A DNA stretch of 64,000 nt from Berkiella sp964502705 (GTDB lineage Bacteria > Pseudomonadota > Gammaproteobacteria > Berkiellales > Berkiellaceae), in the NCBI GenBank assembly GCA_964502705.1, contig CAZCXZ010000001.1:35366-99365 (forward strand). Reading direction: 5' to 3'. The first letter of the stretch is position 1, and the number at the start of each line of letters is the position of its first letter. The notes beneath the pieces are model-generated. The model was not told where the DNA came from. It saw only the letters and a list, made by a program, of their open reading frames with translations, and did not search any database. A program made the position numbers and the translations under genes. Of this stretch, positions 52,670 through 60,213 are shown one piece after another.

Positions 52670-52774
52670 GGCTGATCGTTTTATCATTCCTGCGCGAGAA
52701 AAAATTCCCCCTCCCGCCCTACGGGCACCCTCCTGTAGTGGTCAAGTAATTTTGGACACTCTGCTAGAGAAAAC

Positions 52775-53623
52775 TTACCCAACAGCTTGTTCGCAAGCTG
52801 CTGGTGTAAGGTAATTATTGTAACTATGAACCCTATTCCAGTTGTAATATTGAGCAACATAACGAAGGATATCGCTCTTAGCATGCTCGATGCTTTCATA
52901 ACCTGTGACTGGGAACCATTCAGATTTTAAGCTTCTAAAAAATCGTTCCATCGGTGAATTATCCCAACAATTACCACGCCTACTCATGCTTTGTACCATG
53001 CGATACTGCCAAAGTCGTTGCCGAAAGCTCAGACTAGTATATTGACAGCCTTGATCTGTATGAAAGAGAACTCCCGCAGGTCGTCCACGACTTTCGTAAG
53101 CCATATCTAACGCTCTTTTGGTGAGTTCTGAGTCTGCATGCTTTGACATACTCCAACCAACAACTCTTCTTGCATAAAGATCTAATACCACTGCCAGATA
53201 AATCCATTGTTTACCTGCCCATATAAATGTCACATCACTGCACCACACTTGATTGGGTTTATGAACTTCAAATTCTCGCTTGAGTAAATTGGGCGCTATT
53301 AAAGCTTCTTGTCCTATTGATTTATATCGGTGTGCTCCTGGTTGCTTGCTCACAAGACCAATTTCTTTCATTAAATTTCTGACTTTATAGCGACCAACCA
53401 AAATATTCTCGAATTGTAACCGTTTTGATATTGTTCTTGAGCCTGCAGAACCTCGACTTTCAGAATGTATATCAACAACTTTTGCTTTCAGCATTTCTCT
53501 TTTAAAGCAACGGGCTCGCTTTTTTGCTACTCTCTGATAATTGTAACTGCTACGATTAATCCCAAACACAGAACACAATTCTGTTACTGGATATTGCTCC
53601 CTCAATTTATCAATCACAGTCAC
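52775..53623 (-). CDS. IS3-family transposase OrfB
   Basis: Catalytic part of the transposase. N-terminal HTH_21 region (PVTELCSVFGINRSSYNY), then the integrase core with the DDE triad: Asp in QVWCSDVTFI, Asp in LFHTDQGCQY and Glu in DNSPMERFFRSLK. 282 residues. Starts with GTG overlapping the orfA stop (GTGA). Normally made as an OrfAB fusion by -1 frameshift on the A6G site near 53660. Appears intact. Confidence 0.95.
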   Translation of the reverse strand: MTVIDKLREQYPVTELCSVFGINRSSYNYQRVAKKRARCFKREMLKAKVVDIHSESRGSAGSRTISKRLQFENILVGRYKVRNLMKEIGLVSKQPGAHRYKSIGQEALIAPNLLKREFEVHKPNQVWCSDVTFIWAGKQWIYLAVVLDLYARRVVGWSMSKHADSELTKRALDMAYESRGRPAGVLFHTDQGCQYTSLSFRQRLWQYRMVQSMSRRGNCWDNSPMERFFRSLKSEWFPVTGYESIEHAKSDILRYVAQYYNWNRVHSYNNYLTPAACEQAVG

Positions 53624-53919
53624 TGATTCAGAGAATCTGACATTAAGAGAGCTGTAGCCTTTTTTAGGATTTCTTTTTCTCGCTCTATTTTTCTAATTTT
53701 AGCTTCGAGTTCTTGAATGCGACGTTGCTCAGTTGTTAACGCCGTGCCTTTTGTAGGCGTTATACCTTTACGTTCTTGCCGAAGTTGGCTCACCCAGCGT
53801 TCCATTGTTGATAAGCCTACGCCTACCGCTTTGCAGGCTTCTTTTGCGGTATAGCCTTCATCTAAAACCAAGCCGGCTGAATTATTTTTAAAATCAGGCG
53901 TAAATACTCGTCTTCCCAT
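53620..53919 (-). CDS. IS3-family transposase OrfA
   Basis: 99-residue DNA-binding part: helix-turn-helix (GYTAKEACKAVGVGLSTMERWV) and leucine zipper (IQELEAKIRKIEREKEILKK). The slippery run AAAAAAG falls in the codons for ILKKAT, 40 bp before the stop, the usual place for frameshifting in this family. Intact. Confidence 0.93.
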   Translation of the reverse strand: MGRRVFTPDFKNNSAGLVLDEGYTAKEACKAVGVGLSTMERWVSQLRQERKGITPTKGTALTTEQRRIQELEAKIRKIEREKEILKKATALLMSDSLNQ

Positions 53920-54033
53920 TTTTATACCTCATGATTTAGCACGCTATTTTAACATCTTTTTGCGTGTCCAAAATCATTAGACCACTACATGGGTGACGTT
54001 TATACCATTGCATCTTTATTCCTCTTGATTTTT

Positions 54034-54058
54034 AATGTTTGCAGTTATAGCAAACATT
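54034..54058. other. Hairpin at the end of the C26-fusion gene
   Basis: AATGTTTGC (54034-54042) and GCAAACATT (54050-54058) form a perfect 9-bp stem with a 7-nt loop, overlapping the stop at 54057. No T tract on either strand. Confidence 0.4.
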
Positions 54059-55592
54059 ACATAACTGCAATCGACTCGGTATGGCCACTCAATAGTTCTG
54101 TTACAAAACTCGGCACGTAACTCACTACATAATCAACAGTATCGTTTACATAACTAAAAAATGTCGTTGATGGTGCGTTACAAACAGGATTGGTGACATC
54201 GTCTAACAGCTTGTCGATGGGTGTGCCAAAATCTACCACATCGCTAATTTCAATGATTTTAGAGCGTATTTTATCTTCAGCACTTAAGCTCATAAATTGT
54301 TTTAAAATATTCTCGCTACTTTTATCATGCTCATGTTCAGGATGAAACTGGCATAACATGATTTTGCTGCCATCAGTCGATTGTGTGGCTTTGATGACGC
54401 CATTATAGGTAGCAACCACTTCTAGATTAGGTGCCAGATCTTTTACGGCTTGGGGATGATAACTTGGGCCATGAGCTTCCTCTTCCAGTACGGAACCCAA
54501 TAAGCCTGCATGGGTTTCAATGTTTAATTTTGGAATAATTCCAATTTGTCCATCAACATGTTGATGCAAAGTGCCACCTAAATACACATTCATCAATTGT
54601 GAGCCATGGCAGATACCAATAATGGGTTTGCCAAGAGCTAATGCGGCTTCTGCAAGTGAAAATTCAAGAATTTCTCGATAGAAACCTGCGCCTTCCCAAA
54701 TGTAAGATGCCGTATTTTCTTCGCCATAAAACTGTGGGTGCAAATCTGGTCCGCCAGGGATCCAAATGGAATCTGCTTTTTCTACGACTTGATAAGCATA
54801 GGCTTTAATCGCATTAATCATAGGTTGATCGGACTGTAAAACATGTTGCGCAATGCTCGGTGCTTGTAAGCCGTAGATTTTAATGTCTTCGAAAGCATTT
54901 TCGACTTCTTTTGTGAGTTGCAAGCTATTTATACTCTCGGGCGCATATTGGTTAATGGTAATAGGCGAACCATGATATTTATCTACAACATAATAGGGGC
55001 CATCATGCCATTCTTCATCGCCAACTAGGATAACAGTGGGTTTGATTTCATAAGCACTGGCTTGGTTAAATGCGTAATCGTTATGATATTGTTGACTAAA
55101 CACAATATGCATATCATCAATGGTGTTTTGATAATCAAGCACATTATCGAATTTCGATTTGGCAAATAATGAGTGGCTAATTGATGAGTCCACAAAAGCG
55201 GCATTTGAAAAATCGCTGTTCCAGGCCTTGCTGGTGGTTAATTCGCTGTTAATAAATGACACGCCGTTTAAATTAGAATCGACAAAAGCACAGTTATTAA
55301 ATTGTGTTTGCTTAAAGCTACTAAAAGAAAATTGTGCCGCTTGAAACACGGAATTATTAAAATGAATATTTTCAAAATTGGTATGTTGAAAGTGACCTGT
55401 AAATTTCACATTATTAAAATCACAGCCGGATAAATCGATTTGTTGTGCAGCTTGTATGTTGATCTCAAGGTGACTGATTGTCGTGCTAAAGCCAGCTTGA
55501 TTTAATAAATCAGATAATTTTTCTTGTGGAGAGGCTTTGGTGAGTAGATCGTTTAATTTGGCTTGGTCAGATAACTCATTTCTTATAGACAT
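54057..55592 (-). CDS. Pentapeptide-repeat / class-I glutamine amidotransferase (C26) fusion
   Basis: Two-part protein of 511 residues with no signal peptide. Residues ~52-150 are pentapeptide-type repeats (units such as NFENI, AQFSF, SSFKQ, CAFVD) forming a beta-helix. Residues ~187-440 are a C26 gamma-glutamyl hydrolase/PuuD-like amidotransferase domain: GGPDLHPQFYG, nucleophile Cys328 in IIGICHGSQLM, and His417/Glu419 in CQFHPEHEH, so the triad is complete. The C-terminal 60 residues are unassigned. PuuD hydrolyses gamma-glutamyl-GABA in putrescine breakdown; here the fusion suggests another role, perhaps as an effector. An IS3 element lies just downstream. Confidence 0.85.
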   Translation of the reverse strand: MSIRNELSDQAKLNDLLTKASPQEKLSDLLNQAGFSTTISHLEINIQAAQQIDLSGCDFNNVKFTGHFQHTNFENIHFNNSVFQAAQFSFSSFKQTQFNNCAFVDSNLNGVSFINSELTTSKAWNSDFSNAAFVDSSISHSLFAKSKFDNVLDYQNTIDDMHIVFSQQYHNDYAFNQASAYEIKPTVILVGDEEWHDGPYYVVDKYHGSPITINQYAPESINSLQLTKEVENAFEDIKIYGLQAPSIAQHVLQSDQPMINAIKAYAYQVVEKADSIWIPGGPDLHPQFYGEENTASYIWEGAGFYREILEFSLAEAALALGKPIIGICHGSQLMNVYLGGTLHQHVDGQIGIIPKLNIETHAGLLGSVLEEEAHGPSYHPQAVKDLAPNLEVVATYNGVIKATQSTDGSKIMLCQFHPEHEHDKSSENILKQFMSLSAEDKIRSKIIEISDVVDFGTPIDKLLDDVTNPVCNAPSTTFFSYVNDTVDYVVSYVPSFVTELLSGHTESIAVM

Positions 55593-56229
55593 AATCCACC
55601 CTTAAATTCCGATGAGATTTCTTAAGGTGGGTATTCTACCTTACTTAATATGGTTAAAAAATGACCACACATCTTGTGGGTTATGTAGATGACATTTTAT
55701 AATCCACCTTACCTTAATGCATTCGATTTAAACACAGGGGTTCAAGTCCTTACCTTTGATAGGTCTGCCTTCCCCCTCCCTAACGCTCCTCCCAAGATGG
55801 GACGAGAACCTCTTCGGGCTTTGCCCTACGAGGCCCGCGAAGCGAGAGAGGGAATAAGAAACAGTAAGGACTTGACTCGTAGGTATAGTTAATTGTTGAT
55901 TCGTAATGCTTTGTATGTATACTTGCTCGGAAATAATAAAGCAGGTCCGTTTTATACTAAGCAGTAATGAAAAGTTCACAAATTCATACTTATTTACAAA
56001 AAATGCAATCCTTTCTGCGAACGAAAAATTTTCTTCGTTTAAATCCCAATGTTCAATTATTTGCAGGTTACTCTTAACACTGTCCGACTTTAATCACTCG
56101 CATTATATTTTGCGTTTATCTGCATAAGCATTAAAGCTTGTTCAAGGTTTTACAGCAAGATCTCAAAACGCCGTGAGGATATATATCCGCGCATTAATCA
56201 GTAATGAATGAATATAAAAGGATCAATCT
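55593..56229. other. 637-bp intergenic region
   Basis: Contains repeat copy A (55770-55855), a promoter-like TTGATT-16-TATACT (55896-55923), and a perfect 12-bp palindrome GGATATATATCC (about 56178-56189) before the next gene. No credible coding frame. Confidence 0.5.
55770..55855 (+). repeat. Dispersed intergenic repeat, copy A
   Basis: Shares about 75 bp with copy B at 59420-59505 in the opposite orientation: both have CTCCTCCCAAGATGGGAC, then GAACCTCTT, then GGGCTTTGCCCTACGAGG, differing at a handful of positions. Internally palindromic (GGGCTTTGCCC and CCTCC...). The function is unknown. Confidence 0.8.
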
Positions 56230-56880
56230 ATGTTAAGACAATTTGCACTTTACAAGCAATGTGCTACTCCACATGCTTCAAATGTTTTCTTACCTACTTG
56301 TAGTGCGACAGCATTATCAGATTACTTTAGTTCTATTGAAGCGATATCTCAATATTTTTTTACCACTGACAACCCGCTCGAAGCTGAATATATTCGAAGA
56401 GATATGGAAGCTTCACAACAGGAACGGCAAAATTTGCAAGATGCTATGAAAGCCGTTAATGCACCTTGGTACCAGGCTGGTAAGACTGTACGCAATTTTG
56501 TTGATAACCTAATGGGTTGGGAGCGTGAGGTTGATCCTGATATCGTATTGGCTGAAAAGCTGCGTGATAATTCAGATACCATTGCAGCACTTTTACGTAG
56601 AATTGAGCAATTGCAGATTAAATCTGAAATTGAAGATTTACCCAACATGGTCAATGCGTATCTCGATGGCGTTTATTCAGATCATACTGCAAAGGAAATG
56701 ACAATTCAGTTTGCTCAAAACTTTGAATATGCCGAAGGAGCAACGGTAGACATAGTGCCAGAGAGTGTAAAAGATGAGTTAGCAATTAAAGAAGCGAAGC
56801 GACAACAAGAAGAGGCTAAAGCCCGAGATTTAAATCCTATTGATACCAATAATTCAACATTTGTATGGAATAGGATGTGA
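56230..56880 (+). CDS. Uncharacterised helical protein (216 aa)
   Basis: No family recognised. No signal peptide or membrane segment; mostly predicted helix with charged residues (EAEYIRRDMEASQQERQNLQ) and a coiled-coil-prone end (KEAKRQQEEAKARD). AAAGGA stands 8 nt before the ATG. It sits between repeat copy A and the alanine dehydrogenase remnant, in an accessory region with effector-like genes, so a role in host interaction is possible but unsupported. Confidence 0.7.
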   Translation: MLRQFALYKQCATPHASNVFLPTCSATALSDYFSSIEAISQYFFTTDNPLEAEYIRRDMEASQQERQNLQDAMKAVNAPWYQAGKTVRNFVDNLMGWEREVDPDIVLAEKLRDNSDTIAALLRRIEQLQIKSEIEDLPNMVNAYLDGVYSDHTAKEMTIQFAQNFEYAEGATVDIVPESVKDELAIKEAKRQQEEAKARDLNPIDTNNSTFVWNRM

Positions 56881-56883
56881 GGG

Positions 56884-57045
56884 GGCAAGATTGATATCGC
56901 AAACAAGGCCTATAAACGTGCATTGCTCGAAGATAGCCGTTTACGCGAAGGCTAAAACGTTCACCGCGGCAAAATTACGTATTCTGCTGTGGCGACTGCT
57001 TTAGGTTATAAAGCTTATTCACCGATTGAAGTGCTTGATCTCTAA
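56884..57045 (+). pseudogene. ald: C-terminal remnant of alanine dehydrogenase
   Basis: The frame after the previous gene's stop reads IDIANKAYKRALLEDSRLREG, then a TAA, then NVHRGKITYSAVATALGY and ends PIEVLDL. This matches the last ~50 residues of alanine dehydrogenase, in which the segment GLNVHxGKxTYEAVA is conserved; the stop replaces the Leu of GLN. The rest of the gene is absent. A decayed fragment left by a deletion or insertion. Confidence 0.72.
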
Positions 57046-57064
57046 TTTTTCTTCTACATCGTTG

Positions 57065-57103
57065 TTATCCTGCTTAGCGGTGCAATGGCGCTAAGCAGGA
57101 TAA
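57065..57103. terminator. 15-bp perfect hairpin between convergent units
   Basis: TTATCCTGCTTAGCG (57065-57079), 9-nt loop, exact complement 57089-57103. It separates the ald remnant from the ankyrin/RasGEF gene. No T tract; may be a repeat as well as a terminator. Confidence 0.5.
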
Positions 57104-57111
57104 GTCACCCC

Positions 57112-59292
57112 TTAAGAAAACGACAATTTCCTTCTTAGCTGAGATGGCACGGTAATCGTGTTATACGATTGATTTCTTTTCAGATCAGACAGTTTTTTAC
57201 TTAACAACAATACGGGTTGATGTTCGATCTCAGTAGAGTTACTTTTCTTAGGTGTCAACTGAGAAAGCTTAGGCGGTTGTTGAGCTAAATCATACTTCTG
57301 ATTTATCAGCTTAGTAAGATTAATTACGATTTTTTTAGCTTTGCTCAACAGGGCTTTCTTATCCTCTGAGTCAACTTCTGATTCTGCGATCTCCTTCAGT
57401 TTTTTGACCACCGGTATGATAATGCCTTGCGGGAGATAATCGGTTCCATCGTAGCGCATGTTGGGAATAATTTTCCGCCTTAAGATCGATTTGAGAAGGT
57501 CATTCAACATCTCTGGTGTATACCCGTCTAATACGATAGGTGCGAATTGCCCAGATAAGAGCATAAAATGAGTATCCTGCGTGACATATTGCTCTGAGCT
57601 TAATAAATAAAGCAGATCACTTTTAAAATGAAAGGGTATAGCGCGTGCCTTTTTCTGATACTCGATGAAATTTAAAAAAGTTGCACCCAGCATTTCAAGT
57701 TTATCGTTAGGATCCTCGTTTTGACTTGCAAATACGATATTCGCTTGCACCCGAGGTGGATGAATAATGGCAAATGTCGATGCTTTAACCAGTTCACGAT
57801 AGGCTCTAAAACCGCCAGCAGGATCGGAAATCTTTTTAAGTTGTTCGATTGTTTTTTTATCTTCAGTGCTGAGTAATTCTAAACAGGATTTTGCTCTTGC
57901 GATGTGAAATGCATTAATAGTACACATGATAAAGATGACTGCATCAAAATTAGGTGGCATACCATCGTGAGGTTTCGCCAGTCGCGCGGCGACTTGAACA
58001 AACAGGGCATAACGAGCAGCGAACTCCTGTGGGGTGCCAGCTTGCAGAATAAAGCTTTGAATAAAATGACTAAGTTGGTTTAAGGCGGTGGTTTGTCTTA
58101 CAATATTGGGAGACGTAACATCACGTTGTTCTTTTTCCCAAGCGCAGCCGTAAAATTCACTTAAATCAACATTGTGGATAAAACTCAGTGAGAGGGCATC
58201 AAATTCATTGGCAATGAAAGCGATATTGGCACGTTGCTTTTTGAGTGGCAACTCAGATGTTTCTAATACCAATCGTTCAAAGGAAGACCTACTTGCTGCG
58301 CGTTCAACACTGAGTGCAGAATGATAGCGCTTACGGTATTTAACATAAACAGGATTACTTAAAAGCGCTTTGTTCGTTTTTAATAAGTTTTTTAAAGTTC
58401 TTGATAAAATGGTACTTCGATTTTGAAAATCACTTCTAATTAGGGCAATGAAATTGTTTATCAAATCCTCGTTATCTTCTATTAGAAGACGCTGGTTAGG
58501 ATCACGGATGATAAGTTCTTTTAATATAAAAATAGCGGTTAATTTTTGTCCTTTGTCAAATGCCAGCCATAAGTCGATTAAATCTTGGATTATTTCAGGG
58601 GCGGTTTTGACTGATAAAATAGCTTGTACCAATTCCATAGTGTATTTTTTATCGAATGGTTTTCGTTCAACGTTGCCATCTACTCGCCTTAAGGATGCGC
58701 AGAGATCCCAAAGTGGATTTTCCGTCCAACCAACAGCATTACACTCTTGATATTCAAAGCCTGTATGCAGCAGAAGTTCTTCTAAATCGCTTTCAAGGCT
58801 ATCTAGGATGACATGAGTATTTTTGATGAGTTTTTTTGCCTCAGAAAAGGCTTGAGTGCGTTTAGGTTTGGTGTCGTCAGATTTTTTAAAGATCTTGAGT
58901 TCTGAAAATTGTTGGGTTAATTGCGCAATGTCGTCTTTGTTGGCAGGCGGGGGTGTGCAGATAGGAAAAATGACCTGTTTGAATAAGTTTAAGATAGTGT
59001 CATTAAAGTTGATTTTTGCAAGGCCTATCGGGCTCACACCCTGATTGTTTCTCACATTAAGCAATTCGGGGCTTTGTGCCAACAAATACTCGACTAACTG
59101 GGGTAAATTCGACTGAACCGCCAGATGCATTAAGGTATTACCATCTGCAAAAAGGCTCTGGGTGGGTACCGTATTTTTTTTCAATACCTTAATAATTTTT
59201 TTGGTCTTTTTTATAGGGTTGTTTTCATGACCTGCAAAAAGCGCTAATAATTTAGGACCGATTTTTTGCGTATGAGAACCATCTTGAAACAT
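57112..59292 (-). CDS. Ankyrin-repeat protein with RasGEF (CDC25-like) domain
   Basis: Likely host-directed effector. Numbered from a GTG three codons upstream: ankyrin-type repeats at about 52-110 (DGNTLMHLAVQSNLPQLVEY, NNQGVSPIGLA), a helical stretch at about 222-295 that resembles a REM/RasGEF_N domain, and a RasGEF catalytic domain at about 358-565. Diagnostic pieces: FDALSLSFIHNVDLSEFYGC, AWEKEQRDVTSPNIV, ALNQLSHFIQSFIL, YALFVQVAARL, NFDAVIFIMCTINAFHIAR, GGFRAYRELV. The order and spacing follow eukaryotic Ras exchange factors (Legionella LegG2 is a known bacterial example). No signal peptide. ATG at 59292 has GGTGG 5 nt upstream. Biochemical activity is inferred. Confidence 0.85.
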   Translation of the reverse strand: MFQDGSHTQKIGPKLLALFAGHENNPIKKTKKIIKVLKKNTVPTQSLFADGNTLMHLAVQSNLPQLVEYLLAQSPELLNVRNNQGVSPIGLAKINFNDTILNLFKQVIFPICTPPPANKDDIAQLTQQFSELKIFKKSDDTKPKRTQAFSEAKKLIKNTHVILDSLESDLEELLLHTGFEYQECNAVGWTENPLWDLCASLRRVDGNVERKPFDKKYTMELVQAILSVKTAPEIIQDLIDLWLAFDKGQKLTAIFILKELIIRDPNQRLLIEDNEDLINNFIALIRSDFQNRSTILSRTLKNLLKTNKALLSNPVYVKYRKRYHSALSVERAASRSSFERLVLETSELPLKKQRANIAFIANEFDALSLSFIHNVDLSEFYGCAWEKEQRDVTSPNIVRQTTALNQLSHFIQSFILQAGTPQEFAARYALFVQVAARLAKPHDGMPPNFDAVIFIMCTINAFHIARAKSCLELLSTEDKKTIEQLKKISDPAGGFRAYRELVKASTFAIIHPPRVQANIVFASQNEDPNDKLEMLGATFLNFIEYQKKARAIPFHFKSDLLYLLSSEQYVTQDTHFMLLSGQFAPIVLDGYTPEMLNDLLKSILRRKIIPNMRYDGTDYLPQGIIIPVVKKLKEIAESEVDSEDKKALLSKAKKIVINLTKLINQKYDLAQQPPKLSQLTPKKSNSTEIEHQPVLLLSKKLSDLKRNQSYNTITVPSQLRRKLSFS

Positions 59293-59419
59293 GAGCGCCA
59301 CCGAAAGCTAGTTAGGAAGTGTGCGCACTTTACACCTTTTAATCGCAATAATAAAGCCCGTTGACTAAAAACTGAAATGTAATGCCAACCGCAAGTTACG
59401 TTTTGCACTTACACGCAAT

Positions 59420-59505
59420 GATTCTCCCTCTCCCGCTAAGCGGGCCTCGTAGGGCAAAGCCCTAAGAGGTTCTTGTCCCATCTTGGGAGGAGGGTTAGGG
59501 TGGGT
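59420..59505 (-). repeat. Dispersed intergenic repeat, copy B
   Basis: Inverted relative to copy A (55770-55855) with the same core (GGGCAAAGCCC, CCATCTTGGGAGGAGG). The two copies bracket the unknown gene, the ald remnant and the RasGEF gene as an inverted pair about 3.6 kb apart. Confidence 0.8.
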
Positions 59506-59517
59506 ACGAATATTTTA

Positions 59518-59703
59518 CTAATGCTTGACCCACGATCTTAATTTCGCCCACAGTATCCACGGCGAATTAGTCGCAAATGCTGTTGCCATTAAAGCAATCA
59601 GCGAAGCCTGAAATTTTCCATCATATCCGATACCAGGCGAAAAGCTTTCGGCTAACACCCATGCAGTAACCCAGGCGAATAAATGGAGTTGTAGTTTGGT
59701 CAT
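59518..59703 (-). CDS. Small membrane protein, possible immunity protein of the GG-peptide operon (61 aa)
   Basis: Two hydrophobic helices (LHLFAWVTAWVLAE and ASLIALMATAFATN) with a basic C-terminus. The ATG at 59703 has GGAG 7 nt upstream; a longer frame from 59760 has no support. It is the last gene of a minus-strand run that also encodes two double-glycine peptides, where bacteriocin immunity proteins are usually found and are often small membrane proteins. Immunity function is inference from position and size. Confidence 0.6.
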   Translation of the reverse strand: MTKLQLHLFAWVTAWVLAESFSPGIGYDGKFQASLIALMATAFATNSPWILWAKLRSWVKH

Positions 59704-59762
59704 GTGGAATCTCCCATCAATGCAGTAAGAATACGCTATCGGGTTGTATCGTGAAGGCATCA

Positions 59763-59865
59763 GCGGCGGTAGCCGCGTAGGATTTTAGCCCCGCGTGTAG
59801 GCCAACAACGTTGGCCGGAACGTGGGGTAAAGCGCCCCACCCACACCCCAAGCCCCGGCAGGGGC
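59763..59865. repeat. Cluster of four GC-rich hairpins inside the GG-peptide operon
   Basis: Perfect stems GCGGC/GCCGC (59763-59776), GGCCAAC/GTTGGCC (59800-59816), GTGGGG/CCCCAC (59822-59840) and GCCCC/GGGGC (59852-59865). Far GC-richer than its surroundings. Either an inserted palindromic element or an mRNA-processing/attenuation structure between peptide 2 and the putative immunity gene. Confidence 0.7.
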
Positions 59866-59875
59866 GTAGGAAATA

Positions 59876-60058
59876 TTACTCCGTATATAGATCATGCAAA
59901 TTATTAATCCCTTGCGTCATAATAATCCCCGAAACCGCAAACCCTAATCCAATCGGCCCACCAGCCACAAAACCCACCACCAGGCTCGACACCATGGCAC
60001 CAAAATGCATTTTGCCACCACTGACTTCATGCAAACATTCTTGATTGATTGTTAACAT
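59876..60058 (-). CDS. Double-glycine-leader peptide 2, bacteriocin-like (60 aa)
   Basis: The N-terminus MLTINQECLHEVSGG fits the double-glycine leader: hydrophobic at -12, -7 and -4, GG at -2/-1 (residues 14-15). The predicted 45-residue core is a hydrophobic helix rich in glycine (SSLVVGFVAGGPIGLGFAVSG) with GxxxG spacing, ending NNLHDLYTE, like pore-forming class II bacteriocins/microcins. ATG at 60058 follows AAGGA by 7-8 nt. Starts 11 nt after peptide 1. Needs a C39-peptidase ABC exporter, which is not in the window. Confidence 0.68.
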   Translation of the reverse strand: MLTINQECLHEVSGGKMHFGAMVSSLVVGFVAGGPIGLGFAVSGIIMTQGINNLHDLYTE

Positions 60059-60069
60059 CTGATACTTCC

Positions 60070-60213
60070 TTATAAACACACTATTTCAATATAGGTTTGA
60101 TTTACGATGGTGCAAAAATAATGCTGCGACAAATCGCTCCAACCTTTCTCAGAATAATCATGTGGCCATTCTTGATAGCCACCTGAAACGAATCGACATT
60201 GTTCCTCGGTCAT
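60070..60213 (-). CDS. Double-glycine-leader peptide 1 (47 aa)
   Basis: A frame too short for ordinary gene callers. It reads MTEEQCRFVSGG, then a 35-residue core starting YQEWPHDYSEKGW and ending IEIVCL. GG at residues 11-12 with Ser at -3 and Val at -4 as in peptide 2. The core has two cysteines that could form a disulfide. GGAG stands 8 nt before the ATG, and the ATG overlaps the stop of the upstream regulator gene (ATGA). Tight spacing to peptide 2 suggests co-expression. Confidence 0.62.
   Translation of the reverse strand: MTEEQCRFVSGGYQEWPHDYSEKGWSDLSQHYFCTIVNQTYIEIVCL

Larger units (their letters stand above)
52734..53989 (-). mobile_element. IS3-family insertion sequence
   Basis: 1256 bp with terminal inverted repeats: the left end begins TGTAGTGGTCAAGTAATTTT and the right end, read inward, TGTAGTGGTCTAATGATTTT, both continuing to GGACAC (26 positions, 3 mismatches). 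It carries orfA and orfB on the minus strand with a DDE transposase. I see no convincing target duplication at the junctions (TCC left, TGG right). Confidence 0.92.

Noticed and set aside
55728..55979. Minus-strand frame through repeat copy A
   Set aside because: Most of it is repeat DNA; no ribosome site.
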